Of a stretch of DNA of 64,000 nt, positions 28,337-40,870 are shown piece by piece (the stretch's first letter is position 1; every line of letters starts with the position of its first letter). A program made the translations under genes and the position numbers. This DNA comes from Corynebacterium vitaeruminis DSM 20294 (GTDB lineage: Bacteria; Actinomycetota; Actinomycetes; Mycobacteriales; Mycobacteriaceae), in assembly GCF_000550805.1 (NCBI RefSeq), contig NZ_CP004353.1, positions 1,178,001 to 1,242,000 of the forward strand, read 5' to 3'. The notes under the pieces were generated by a model. It saw only the letters and a program-made list of their open reading frames with translations. It made no database searches and was not told where the DNA came from.

Positions 28337-29509
28337 ATGAGCACTCCCAACATCAAGCCTGAGCCGGAAATCGAGGTTCGCAAGGGTCTCGCCGGCGTGA
28401 TCGCCGACTACACCGCGATCTCCAAGGTCGTCCCCGAAACAAACTCGCTGACCTACCGCGGTTACCCCGTCCAGGAGCTAGCACGCTACTGCTGCTTCGA
28501 GGAGGTCGCGTACCTGTTGTGGAACAAGGAACTGCCGACCAGCAGCGAGCTGCGCCGCTTCTCCATCCGTGAGAAGGCCTTGCGCCACATCGATCGCCAC
28601 CTCATCGACCTCATCAACGCGATGCCAATGACCTGCCACCCGATGGACGTCCTGCGCACCGCCGTGTCCTACATCGGCTCGCTCGACCCGGAGGCCTACA
28701 CCAAGGACTCTGACCACATCCGCCGCACCTCGCTCGAGCTCATGGCCAAGCTGCCCACCGTGGTCGCCTACGACATCCGCCGCCGCAAGGGGCTAGACTA
28801 CCGGGAACCGTCGACCACCAAGAGCTTTTCCGAGAACTTCCTCTACATGGTCTTCGGTGATGATGAGGGCTCCCCGGCCAACGACCGCGCCGACGTCGAG
28901 GCCTTCGACAAGTCGCTCATCCTCTACGCCGAGCACAGCTTCAACGCTTCCACCTTCACCGCCCGCGTGATCACCTCCACCATGTCCGACACCTATTCCG
29001 CGGTCGTAGGCGCTATCGGAGCCCTCAAGGGCCCACTCCACGGCGGTGCTAACGAGGCCGTCATGCACAACATGCTGGAGATCGACGACCCGGCGAAGGC
29101 CGAGCAGTGGGTGATGGACAAACTGTCCAACAAGGAATTGGTCATGGGCTTTGGTCACCGCGTGTACAAGCAGGGCGACTCTCGCGTCCCGACCATGGAG
29201 GCCGCGTTTAAGGAGCTCGGGCTCAAGCACGGGGGCACCAAGTGGGTCGAGATGTACGACATCATGGCCAAGACCATGTACGAGAACACCTCCATCAAGA
29301 TCCGCCCGAATCTAGACTTCCCGTCCGGCCCCGCCTATCACCTCCTCGGGTTCGACGTCGAGTTCTTCACCCCGATCTTCGTGATGGCCCGCATTACAGG
29401 TTGGACCGCGCACATCATCGAGCAGAACGAGTCCAATTCGCTCATCCGCCCGCTGTCCGCCTACAACGGTGAGCCCCAGCGCTCCGTGCCGACCAGCAGC
29501 AACGAATAA
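28337..29509 (+). CDS. prpC: 2-methylcitrate synthase
   Basis: 390 residues of the citrate-synthase fold: PLHGGANEAV (His), GFGHRVYK (His), and FP(S)GPAYHLLGF with the catalytic Asp nearby (NLDFPSG). The short bacterial length and the prp context identify it as methylcitrate synthase, condensing propionyl-CoA with oxaloacetate. AAGGAAG lies 7-8 bases upstream of the ATG. It may have its own promoter or leader because of the long gap after prpB. A strong terminator follows. Confidence 0.93.
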   Translation: MSTPNIKPEPEIEVRKGLAGVIADYTAISKVVPETNSLTYRGYPVQELARYCCFEEVAYLLWNKELPTSSELRRFSIREKALRHIDRHLIDLINAMPMTCHPMDVLRTAVSYIGSLDPEAYTKDSDHIRRTSLELMAKLPTVVAYDIRRRKGLDYREPSTTKSFSENFLYMVFGDDEGSPANDRADVEAFDKSLILYAEHSFNASTFTARVITSTMSDTYSAVVGAIGALKGPLHGGANEAVMHNMLEIDDPAKAEQWVMDKLSNKELVMGFGHRVYKQGDSRVPTMEAAFKELGLKHGGTKWVEMYDIMAKTMYENTSIKIRPNLDFPSGPAYHLLGFDVEFFTPIFVMARITGWTAHIIEQNESNSLIRPLSAYNGEPQRSVPTSSNE

Positions 29510-29524
29510 ATAGGAGCGACATGT

Positions 29525-29567
29525 CGACGTGGGGAATGCCAACCAAGGTGTCCCCACGTCGCCTTTT
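29525..29567 (+). terminator. Intrinsic terminator after prpC
   Basis: CGACGTGGGGA pairs perfectly with TCCCCACGTCG (11 bp), followed by CCTTTTTA. This places the following gene's start after the hairpin, at 29599. Confidence 0.9.
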
Positions 29568-29598
29568 TACTTTCTGCAACCAGATGAAAGAAGAGACA

Positions 29599-32500
29599 AT
29601 GACTATTCAGAAACGACCAAGTTTCGACAAGATTCTCGTCGCTAATCGTGGTGAGATTGCTGTTCGTGCGTTTCGTGCCGCGTTTGAGACCGGTGCCGCG
29701 ACGGTTGCGGTGTATCCGCGGGATGATCGTAATTCTTTCCATCGTTCGTTTGCCTCGGAGGCGGTGTTGATCGGTGAGGGGGGTTCGGCGGTCAAGGCGT
29801 ATTTGGATATTGATGAGATCATCCGGGCGGCGAAGCTCACCGGTGCGTCGGCGGTGTATCCGGGGTATGGGTTTTTGTCGGAGAATGCCCAGTTGGCTAG
29901 GGAGTGCGCGGAAAACGGGTTGACGTTTATCGGCCCGCCGCCGGAGGTTTTGGAGCTCACCGGTGATAAGGCGGCCGCTGTGGCGGCGGCGCGTGAGGCG
30001 GGGTTGCCGACGCTGCAGGAGTCGGAGGCCACTGACGACGTGGATGTGCTCTACGAGTACGCGCAGGGGCAAAAGTTTCCGTTGTTTGTCAAGGCCGTGG
30101 CCGGTGGCGGCGGGCGTGGCATGCGGTTTGTGCCCCAGTTGGAGGATTTGAAGGCGTTGGCGGCGGAGGCGTCGCGTGAGGCGGCCGCGGCGTTTGGCGA
30201 TGGTCGTATCTATGTGGAGCGGGCGGTGATCAAGCCGCAGCATATTGAGGTGCAGATCTTGGCGGATGCTCAGGGCCATGTGATTCATTTGTTTGAGCGT
30301 GATTGTTCGTTGCAGCGTCGTCATCAGAAGGTGGTGGAGATCGCCCCGGCGCAGCATTTGGATCCTTCGTTGCGGGAGGTGATCTGTGCGGATGCGGTGC
30401 GTTTTTGTGAGCACATTGGGTATGTGGGTGCCGGTACGGTGGAGTTTTTGGTTGATGAGCAGGGCAATCATGTGTTCATTGAGATGAATCCGCGTATCCA
30501 GGTGGAGCATACGGTGACCGAGGAGGTCACGCAGGTGGATCTGGTGAAGTCGCAGATTCTTATTGCTGCGGGGGCGACGCTTGAGGATTTGGGGTTGTCG
30601 CAGGAGGGTATTTCGACGATTGGTGCTGCGTTGCAGTGTCGTATTACCACCGAGGATCCGTCGAATGGTTTCCGTCCGGATACGGGTACGATTTCTGCGT
30701 ATCGTTCTCCGGGTGGTGCGGGTGTGCGCTTGGATGGTGCGGCGATGTTGGGTGGGGAGATCACCCCGAATTTCGATTCGATGTTGGTGAAGATGACCTG
30801 TCGGGGTGCGGATTTCGCGACCGCGGTGGCGCGCGCCGAGCGCGCACTCGCCGAATTTGAGATCGCGGGGGTCGCGACCAACATCGGCTTCCTCAGGGCG
30901 CTCCTGCATGACTCGGACTTCCAACATGAGCGGATTTCCACGGCGTTTATCACTGAGCACCCGCTCCTATTGCAGGCCCCTCCGGCAGACAATGAGCAGG
31001 ACAAGATCCTGCATTTCCTCGCCGACACCACCGTCAACCGCCCTCAGGGTGCCCGCCCGGTGATCGCCAACCCGAAGCGCAAGCTTCCCCCGAAGGAGCA
31101 CAAGCTGCACCCGGTCGAGCCCGGAAGCCGCGACAAGCTGCTTCGCCTCGGCCCCTCGGAATTCGCTCGTGAGCTGCGGGAACAGGTCGCGCTCGCCGTC
31201 ACCGACACGAGCTACCGCGATGCCCACCAATCCCTCCTCGCAACACGGCTGCGCTCGAACACCTTGATCGCGGCGGCAGAACATCAGGCGCGCTTGACGC
31301 CGGGGTTGTTGTCGGTGGAGGCGTGGGGTGGTGCGACCTACGATGTGGCGATGCGGTTTTTGCACGAGGATCCGTGGGAGCGCCTGGATCAGTTGCGTGA
31401 GGCGATGCCGAACATCAACATTCAGATGCTTCTGCGTGGGCGCAACACTGTGGGGTATACCCCGTACCCGGATTCGGTGTGTCGGGCGTTCGTGACCGAG
31501 GCGGCACGAAGCGGGGTGGATATTTTCCGTATTTTTGATGCGCTTAATGATGTCTCTCAGATGCGTCCGGCGATCGAGGCGGTTCTGGAGACCAACACGA
31601 CCGTCGCTGAGGTTGCGATGGCGTATTCCGGGGATCTGACCAACCCGGCAGAAAACCTGTACACCCTGGATTACTACCTGAAGCTGGCCGAGCAGATCGT
31701 TAACACCGGCGCGCACGTGCTGGCGATCAAGGACATGGCTGGTTTGTTGAAGCCAGCTGCAGCGTCGAAGTTGGTGTCCGCGTTGCGGAAGAATTTCGAC
31801 CTTCCGGTGCATGTGCACACCCATGACACCGCCGGTGGGCAGTTGGCGACGTATTGGGCTGCTGCGTCGGCGGGTGCGGATGCGGTCGATGGGGCCTCGG
31901 CGCCGCTGTCGGGGACGACGTCGCAGCCGTCGTTGTCGGCGATCGTGGCGGCGTTTGCGAACACCTACCGTGATACCGGTCTGGATCTGGCGGCGGTGGG
32001 GTCGTTGGAGCCGTATTGGGAGGCGGTGCGCAAGATGTATGCCCCGTTTGAGTCGGGCACTCCTGGGCCGACGGGTCGGGTGTATGCGCATGAGATTCCG
32101 GGTGGTCAGTTGTCGAATCTTCGGGCGCAGGCGACCGCGTTGGGGTTGGCGGATCGGTTTGAGTTGATCGAGGATAATTATGCGGCGGTCAATGAGATGC
32201 TGGGGCGCCCGACGAAGGTAACACCCTCGTCGAAGGTCGTCGGTGACCTCGCGTTGTATCTGGTGGGTGCGGGTGTTGATCCGGCGGACTTTGCCGCGGA
32301 CCCGCAGAAGTACGATATTCCGGATTCGGTGATCGCGTTCCTACGCGGCGAGTTGGGTACCCCGCCTGGTGGGTGGCCGGAGCCTTTGCGTTCGAAGGCA
32401 CTCGCCGGGCGCAAGGAGGCGCCCACCGCAACAATGTCGATCACGGGCGAGGAGGAGGCGACCCTCGCCTCCGAGGACCACGCAAAAGTCCGTGGCACCC

Positions 32501-33021
32501 TCAATCACCTGCTCTTCCCCAAGCCGTCCGAGGAGTTTGCCGAGCACCGCCGCCACTTCGGCGACACCACAGCGTTGGAGGATGCGGAGTTCCTCTACGG
32601 CCTGGCCGAGGGTAAGGAGACCGTCATCCGCACCGCCGATCGCACGGTCCCGATGATCGTGCGTCTCGACGCCGTTGGCGAGCCGGATGAGAAGGGCATG
32701 CGCAATGTGGTGTGCAACGTCAACGGTCAGATCCGTCCGATCCTCGTGCGCGATCGCAGCGTGGAGTCGGTGACGGCGACGACGGAGAAGGCCGACGCGC
32801 ACAACCAGGGGCATGTGGCGGCACCGTTTGCGGGCGTGGTCACCGTGACCGCGAAGGCAGGCGAGGCGGTCAAGGCGGGTGATCCGGTCGCGATCATCGA
32901 GGCGATGAAGATGGAGGCGACGATCACCGCCACCTGCGACGGTGTCGTCGACCGCGTCGTGCTCACCCAGCCCACCAAGGTCGAAGGCGGCGACCTCCTC
33001 GTCGTCATCGCCGCTTACTAA
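29599..33021 (+). CDS. pyc: Pyruvate carboxylase
   Basis: 1140 residues from the ATG at 29599, the same length as corynebacterial Pyc. A further in-frame start at 29521 would lie inside the prpC terminator. Domains: biotin carboxylase (~12-460, KILVANRGEIAVRAFRA, KAVAGGGGRGMRF, EMNPRIQVEHTVTEE), carboxyltransferase (~540-830, DAHQSLLATRLRS, the metal-binding HVHTHDT), and C-terminal biotinyl domain (EAMKMEA, biotinyl-Lys near residue 1105). It carboxylates pyruvate to oxaloacetate. Codon choice switches in blocks: G/T-ending codons in 29640-30830 and 31290-32390, C-ending between and after, suggesting a mosaic origin. Confidence 0.97.
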   Translation: MTIQKRPSFDKILVANRGEIAVRAFRAAFETGAATVAVYPRDDRNSFHRSFASEAVLIGEGGSAVKAYLDIDEIIRAAKLTGASAVYPGYGFLSENAQLARECAENGLTFIGPPPEVLELTGDKAAAVAAAREAGLPTLQESEATDDVDVLYEYAQGQKFPLFVKAVAGGGGRGMRFVPQLEDLKALAAEASREAAAAFGDGRIYVERAVIKPQHIEVQILADAQGHVIHLFERDCSLQRRHQKVVEIAPAQHLDPSLREVICADAVRFCEHIGYVGAGTVEFLVDEQGNHVFIEMNPRIQVEHTVTEEVTQVDLVKSQILIAAGATLEDLGLSQEGISTIGAALQCRITTEDPSNGFRPDTGTISAYRSPGGAGVRLDGAAMLGGEITPNFDSMLVKMTCRGADFATAVARAERALAEFEIAGVATNIGFLRALLHDSDFQHERISTAFITEHPLLLQAPPADNEQDKILHFLADTTVNRPQGARPVIANPKRKLPPKEHKLHPVEPGSRDKLLRLGPSEFARELREQVALAVTDTSYRDAHQSLLATRLRSNTLIAAAEHQARLTPGLLSVEAWGGATYDVAMRFLHEDPWERLDQLREAMPNINIQMLLRGRNTVGYTPYPDSVCRAFVTEAARSGVDIFRIFDALNDVSQMRPAIEAVLETNTTVAEVAMAYSGDLTNPAENLYTLDYYLKLAEQIVNTGAHVLAIKDMAGLLKPAAASKLVSALRKNFDLPVHVHTHDTAGGQLATYWAAASAGADAVDGASAPLSGTTSQPSLSAIVAAFANTYRDTGLDLAAVGSLEPYWEAVRKMYAPFESGTPGPTGRVYAHEIPGGQLSNLRAQATALGLADRFELIEDNYAAVNEMLGRPTKVTPSSKVVGDLALYLVGAGVDPADFAADPQKYDIPDSVIAFLRGELGTPPGGWPEPLRSKALAGRKEAPTATMSITGEEEATLASEDHAKVRGTLNHLLFPKPSEEFAEHRRHFGDTTALEDAEFLYGLAEGKETVIRTADRTVPMIVRLDAVGEPDEKGMRNVVCNVNGQIRPILVRDRSVESVTATTEKADAHNQGHVAAPFAGVVTVTAKAGEAVKAGDPVAIIEAMKMEATITATCDGVVDRVVLTQPTKVEGGDLLVVIAAY

Positions 33022-33637
33022 GGGGGTGGACCCGGTCGATGGGCGAGCACTGCCGCTTCATCGCCCGCAGGTCGGCCCGGGGGAGCGGGAGCTCGTACTT
33101 GACTGCCACCCGGGCTAGCCGCCCCGCGTACCAGCAGCGGTTCCCGCGGTCAGACGGCAGCCACTGGCTGGGCAGCTGATCCGACTTGTCCTGGTTTTCC
33201 TCCCGCGACACCGCGACGAGGTTGAGCGGGTCGTTGGCGAAGTCGCTTCGCCGCGCGTCGCCCCACTGGCTGGCCCCCAGGTCCCAGGCGGCGGACAGCG
33301 GGAAGACGTGGTCGATCTCCACGGGGCTGGCTCCTCCCGGGGCGAGGGTGAGCGAGTCGCCGGAGTAGGGGTCGGTGAGCGTCCCCTCGTCAATGGCGCA
33401 CGGCGCCTTCGTGCCGGGGGAAAGCGCCGCACCGATGACCACCGCCCGCATGTCGCAGCCCATCCCGCGCTCCGTGCGCCAGCCCGGCCCGAAGCGCGAG
33501 CGCTCGTAGCCGGGGGCCTTGGTGCGCGAGGCCACCGCCGCCACCTGCGCGATCGCCGGGTCCGCCCGCTCGCGGGGCAGGGCAATGAGGGCCAACGCGA
33601 CCGTGGCCAGGCAGAGGGCAAGAAAAACGCGCCGCAT
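33005..33637 (-). CDS. Secreted HNH-type nuclease family protein (GmrSD/DUF1524-like)
   Basis: 210 residues from the ATG at 33637. The frame further upstream overlaps putP. An N-terminal hydrophobic segment (FLALCLATVALALIAL) acts as signal or anchor. The nuclease core has EIDHVFPLSAAWDLGAS, NDPLNLVAVSREENQDKSDQ and a final Trp/Tyr-rich part (PSDRGNRCWYAGR), typical of secreted HNH endonucleases of actinobacteria. A Cys pair may form a disulfide. The 3' end overlaps the end of pyc by 17 bases, convergently. The start codon lies within the putP terminator stem. Confidence 0.85.
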   Translation of the reverse strand: MRRVFLALCLATVALALIALPRERADPAIAQVAAVASRTKAPGYERSRFGPGWRTERGMGCDMRAVVIGAALSPGTKAPCAIDEGTLTDPYSGDSLTLAPGGASPVEIDHVFPLSAAWDLGASQWGDARRSDFANDPLNLVAVSREENQDKSDQLPSQWLPSDRGNRCWYAGRLARVAVKYELPLPRADLRAMKRQCSPIDRVHPLSKRR

Positions 33638-33663
33638 GAATCCCTTGGACTCGTGCGGCGCGT
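33627..33663 (-). terminator. putP terminator overlapping the next gene's start
   Basis: ACGCGCCGCA (33627-33636) and TGCGGCGCGT (33654-33663) form a perfect 10-bp stem. On the minus strand it lies after the putP stop and is followed by a T-run. The start codon of the HNH gene (33635-33637) is in the distal arm and its AAGGGA ribosome site is in the loop. Confidence 0.8.
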
Positions 33664-33686
33664 TTCCGGTTCCGGAACGAGGACGG

Positions 33687-35249
33687 CTAGGCCTTCTTGT
33701 AGGCCTTGTCGAAGTCGAGGTCGGGGTTCGCGGCGGCACCGTAGGAGCGCTCGGTGGCGGTGTCGAAGCGATCGGTGATCTCGCTGGTCGGCGCCTTGGT
33801 TGCGAGGGTGACCAGGACGGTGACCACGACGGAGGACAGGAAGCCCGGGACCATCTCGTAGAGGGAGTCCGACAGCGGCGACTGGCCCCACGCGAAGGCG
33901 ACCACGGCGCCGGTGATCATGCCGGCCACCGCACCCGGCACGTTGAGCCGGCGCCAGTAGAGCATGAACAGCACCAGCGGGCCGAAGGCGGAGCCGAAGC
34001 CCGCCCACGCGAAGGCCACCAGCCCGAGGATCGAGTCGGACGGGTTGATGGCGAGCACGCCCGCCACCACCGCGACGGCGACGACCGCGGTGCGCGAGAG
34101 GTTGATCATGACGTTCTCGTTCGGCAGGTCCTTCTTCAGCAGCTTGAAGAGGTCCTCGATGAGCGAGGTGGAGGTCACCAGCAGCTGCGAGGAGATGGTG
34201 GACATGATCGCGGCGAGCACGGCGGTGAGGATAAGCCCCGCGATGAGCGGGTGGAACAGCACGCGGCCCATGTCGAGGAAGATCGTCTCGTAGGACTTCT
34301 GGTCGACGATGGCGATGTCCGGGTTCTGGCCGAAGAAGACGGTGCCCACGATCGCCACGAAGGTGGCGCCCGCGATGGAAAAGAGCATCCAGCCCACGCC
34401 GATGAGGCGGCCCTGCTTGGCGTCGGCGGGCGAACGCAGCGCCATGAAGCGGACGATGATGTGCGGCTGCCCGAAGTAGCCCAGGCCCCAGGCCAGGTTG
34501 CCGATGACCGCGGCCGCGGATACGCCCGAGATCAGGTTGAAGTAGGTCGGGTTGCCCACCCCGTCCTTGTACGGGCCGTAGTCGTGGGAGGTGGCCCAGG
34601 TCCAGATGTCACCCGGGTGATCGAGGAACAGCAGCCCCGCGACGGGGACGACGATGAGCGACACGAACATGATCGTTCCCTGCACGGCGTCGGTGTAGCT
34701 CACCGCGAGGAAGCCGCCGATGAAGGTGTAGGTCACCGTGATGACGGCGACGATGAGCATGCCGTCGATGTAGGCGGCGCCGAAGGTCGACTCGAAGTAG
34801 CGGCCGCCGGAGACCATGCCGGAGGAGACGTAGAAGGTGAAGAACACGATGATGATGATCGAGCTGACCACGCGCAGCAGGTGCGAGCGGTCGGCCAGGC
34901 GGTTCTCAAAGAAGCTCGGCAGCGTGATCGAGTCGTCGGCGACCTCCGTGTAGGCGCGCAGGCGCGGGGCGACCCACTTCCAGTTGGCCCAGGCGCCGAT
35001 GAGCAGTCCGATCGCGATCCAGAGCTCGGACATGCCGGTAACGAACAGCGCGCCGGGAAGGCCGAGCAGCAGCCAGCCGGACATGTCGGAGGCGCCCGCC
35101 GACAGGGCAGCGACGAACGGGTTGAGCCCGCGGCCGGCGAGCACGTAGTCGTCGTACTCGTCGGTCTGGCGGTAGCTCCAGTAGCCGATGGCGAGCATGA
35201 CGGCCATATAAATAATGATGGCGATGATGAACCAGGTGTGTTGGGACAT
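33687..35249 (-). CDS. putP: Sodium/proline symporter
   Basis: 520 residues with about 13 membrane spans. Typical PutP segments are GYWSYRQTDEYDDYVLAGRGL, AGASDMSGWLLLGLPGA (sodium/proline site region), GGRYFES and SYTDAVQGTIMF. It imports proline with sodium (SSS family). AGGATGGAG precedes the ATG. The gene is monocistronic or reads weakly through a terminator into the HNH nuclease gene. Confidence 0.93.
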   Translation of the reverse strand: MSQHTWFIIAIIIYMAVMLAIGYWSYRQTDEYDDYVLAGRGLNPFVAALSAGASDMSGWLLLGLPGALFVTGMSELWIAIGLLIGAWANWKWVAPRLRAYTEVADDSITLPSFFENRLADRSHLLRVVSSIIIIVFFTFYVSSGMVSGGRYFESTFGAAYIDGMLIVAVITVTYTFIGGFLAVSYTDAVQGTIMFVSLIVVPVAGLLFLDHPGDIWTWATSHDYGPYKDGVGNPTYFNLISGVSAAAVIGNLAWGLGYFGQPHIIVRFMALRSPADAKQGRLIGVGWMLFSIAGATFVAIVGTVFFGQNPDIAIVDQKSYETIFLDMGRVLFHPLIAGLILTAVLAAIMSTISSQLLVTSTSLIEDLFKLLKKDLPNENVMINLSRTAVVAVAVVAGVLAINPSDSILGLVAFAWAGFGSAFGPLVLFMLYWRRLNVPGAVAGMITGAVVAFAWGQSPLSDSLYEMVPGFLSSVVVTVLVTLATKAPTSEITDRFDTATERSYGAAANPDLDFDKAYKKA

Positions 35250-35603
35250 TCTCCATCCTTTCTTCCTTTTTCGGGACGCGAGGGGCGCGACGATCCCTTC
35301 CCTGCGAGCGGGTGTTTCCCGCCAATGTGCGAGACGTCGAGGACCTCATCCCACAAGTCGGGGCGGGCCCTGGCCCCACGCGCGGCGGCGTGTTGCCCGG
35401 CCGGGGCCGGGCAATGCAGGTGTCTTCCAACCTTATCCCACCGGTCGGTTCGATTTGGTGGCTACCGCCCGGAATTCCGCGCGGCGGGGAATAAAGGTGC
35501 GGTGCCGTAGGCGTCGACAAGCGAATGCAAAGCGATTTCGCTGGCACACCTGTTCGAGTAGAGCGGTTCCCGGCCGCGCGGAAAGGCTGGTAAGAATATA
35601 AGA
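35250..35603. other. Divergent intergenic region with hairpin and dispersed repeat copy
   Basis: This lies between putP and the SNF2 gene. A perfect 10-bp hairpin (TTGCCCGGCC/GGCCGGGCAA) sits at 35393-35414. A possible putP -10 (TAAGGT on the minus strand) lies near 35435. A reverse copy of the long dispersed repeat (GGTGCCGTAGGCGTCGACAAGC) spans 35501-35522. No gene is seen. Confidence 0.5.
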
Positions 35604-38716
<3,113 letters not shown>

Positions 38717-38720
<4 letters not shown>

Positions 38721-39562
38721 GCGAGGAGAACCAGGAGCGCCGGGTGGTCGCCCGGGACAACGTCATCTACGCGAACTTCGGCGCGAAGAAGCGGATCGCC
38801 CCGCCCGAGGGTTCGGCGCCGAAGGTGAACGTCGAAAAGCAACTGCAGGCGCAGCAGGTCCCGCTGGACACCGCGAGCGCGTTTCTCAGGCGCGCGGCGG
38901 AGATGCTCACCGATTCCGGCAGGCTGCGGCGCGGGCGCGAGTACGCCCAGGACGGCCACGTGCTCAACCCCACCTTCAAGCAGGGCGTGATCAGCGCGGA
39001 CGTCGCGGGCTCGCAGAACCTCCCGTTCCAGGTCTCGATGAGCTTTGCCTACCGCTCCACGGACGACCTGGCCAAGATCACCGCGATCCTCGCCGCGGAC
39101 CCGAACGGGATGACCAAGGCGCGCGCCGGGCAGCTTGGCCCTGAGATCGTGCGCTTGCTGCTCGCCGATTCGCCCGATGAGGTGCGCTTTCGCTGCAATT
39201 GCCCCGATCATTCCAGCTGTTGCAAGCACGCCGTTGCGCTCGCGGAGGTCGCGGCGTCGCTTATCGACGGCGATGCCGGGTTGGCCTTCAGCCTGCGCGG
39301 CATCAACCTCCTCCAGCTGGAGCAGGCGGTGGTGCAGCAGGCCAAGCACGAGTCGCAGGCCAAGGCCACCCTGTCCCAGGAATCCTTCTGGCGCGGCGGG
39401 GAGTTGCCCGACCTTCCGCGGCCGAAGAAGGCGCCCGCCCTCGACGACTCCGACCTCGTGCTGCTGAACAAGGCGATGCGGCTGGTGAGCTACACGAGCA
39501 TCGACGAGCTCAAGGCGGTGGCCGACATCGAGGACATGTACGACTTCCTCACCCAGGAATAA
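38717..39562 (+). CDS. SWIM zinc-finger protein
   Basis: 281 residues from a GTG at 38717 overlapping the helicase stop, with GAGGAGGGA upstream. The SWIM motif CxCx6CxH is seen as CNCPDHSSCCKH near residue 165, preceded by FRC. It is flanked by helical regions (FLRRAAEMLTDSGRLRRGREYA upstream). SWIM domains bind DNA or protein. Coupled translation with the SNF2 helicase suggests the two proteins form a complex. Confidence 0.9.
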
Positions 39563-39642
39563 CCGCAGGCACCGGGCCCTTTTTGGGTGCGGGGGTAGGT
39601 GTGCGGGCACCCGTGTCGAGGGCGCGTGATACACATGAGTTC

Positions 39643-40869
39643 ATGGGTCTAAAGTTCCTTCACACCTCGGATCTCCAGATCGGCATGACGCGCGGGTTCC
39701 TGGGCGCGGACGCGCAGCCGCGCTTCGAGGCCGCCCGCATCGAGGCGATCGCCCGGCTCGGCCGCGCCGCCGCCGACAACGGCTGCGCCTTCATCGTCAT
39801 GGCGGGCGACGTCTTCGAGCACAACTCGCTGGCACCGCGCACCATCGGCCGCGCCGTCGAGGCGCTCAAGGCGCTGCCCGTTCCGGTGTTCTTGCTCTCC
39901 GGCAACCACGACCCGCTCACCGCGGATTCCTACTTCTATCAGGTCTCCGAGATAGCGGGTGTGACGGTCTTCTACGACTCGGAGCCGATCGAGTTCACCG
40001 CCCCTGGCGGCGAGGTGGTCGAGCTGGTCGGCGCGCCGCTGCGCAGCCGCCACACCTCGGAGGACTTGGTGGCCCAGGCCATCGCGGGCCTCGAGCCTAC
40101 CTCTAGGATCCGCATCGCGGTGGGCCACGGCCAGGTCTTCTCCCGTGGCGACGAGGACGCGCCCAACCTCATCGACCTCCCGCTGGTCGAGCGCAAGCTC
40201 GCCGAGGGCGCGATCGACTATCTGGCCATGGGGGACACCCACTCGGCGCAGCCCATCGGATCGAGCGGGCGCGTGTGGTACTCGGGCGCGCCGGAGGCCA
40301 CGGACTTCCGGGAGCTGGCCACCGGAGGCGGGGAGAACAACTCCGGCAAGGCGCTCGTGGTGGAGGTGACCAAGCCCGGGGTGGAGCAAGCCGAGGTCTC
40401 CGTCGAGGAGGTCGAGGTGGGGCAGTGGACCTTCGAGGCCCCGGTGGTGGAGGTCAACTCGCGCGCCGAGGCCGAGGAGTTCATCTCCTTCCTCGACGCC
40501 TACCCGCACAAGGAACGCACGGTGATCAAGTACGCGCTGGTGGGCACGGTGGACATCGCCACCAAGCGCTACCTGGAGTCCGCCCTGGCGGAGCGCGAGG
40601 AGGTGTTCGCCGTCCTCTACGAGCGCGAGCGGCTCATGGACCTGCACCTCGAGCCCAGCGAGGACGACCTCGCCGAGCTCGCCCAGGGCGGCTTCGTCGG
40701 GCGCGCCCTGGAGGAGCTCATCGCCCAGGCGGGCGCGGAGAGCGAGGGCTTCGACGCGGCCGCGGCCATCGAGGCGGAGGCCGCGGGCGGCGGGGGAGCG
40801 GACCCCGACCGCGGCACGGTCGCCCGCGACGCCATCAACCTGCTGTTTCGTCTGAGCAAGGAGAGCTAG
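39643..40869 (+). CDS. Metallophosphoesterase DNA-repair nuclease (SbcD/YhaO-like)
   Basis: 408 residues from the ATG at 39643 (MGLKFLHTSDLQIG). Metallophosphoesterase motifs are HTSDLQIG, MAGDVFEHN, LSGNHDP, VGHGQ and MGDTHSAQPI, which bind two Mn or Fe ions. A C-terminal capping domain follows. It lies 1 base upstream of an SMC-like ATPase gene, so the two should form a nuclease-ATPase complex. Compared with classical SbcD it is closer in layout to YhaO. Confidence 0.88.
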   Translation: MGLKFLHTSDLQIGMTRGFLGADAQPRFEAARIEAIARLGRAAADNGCAFIVMAGDVFEHNSLAPRTIGRAVEALKALPVPVFLLSGNHDPLTADSYFYQVSEIAGVTVFYDSEPIEFTAPGGEVVELVGAPLRSRHTSEDLVAQAIAGLEPTSRIRIAVGHGQVFSRGDEDAPNLIDLPLVERKLAEGAIDYLAMGDTHSAQPIGSSGRVWYSGAPEATDFRELATGGGENNSGKALVVEVTKPGVEQAEVSVEEVEVGQWTFEAPVVEVNSRAEAEEFISFLDAYPHKERTVIKYALVGTVDIATKRYLESALAEREEVFAVLYERERLMDLHLEPSEDDLAELAQGGFVGRALEELIAQAGAESEGFDAAAAIEAEAAGGGGADPDRGTVARDAINLLFRLSKES

Positions 40870-40870
40870 C

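Noticed and set aside
33519..35510. A 663-codon frame opposite putP and the HNH gene
   Set aside because: Low-complexity Arg/His/Asp/Glu text mirrors putP codons; no domain or start signal.
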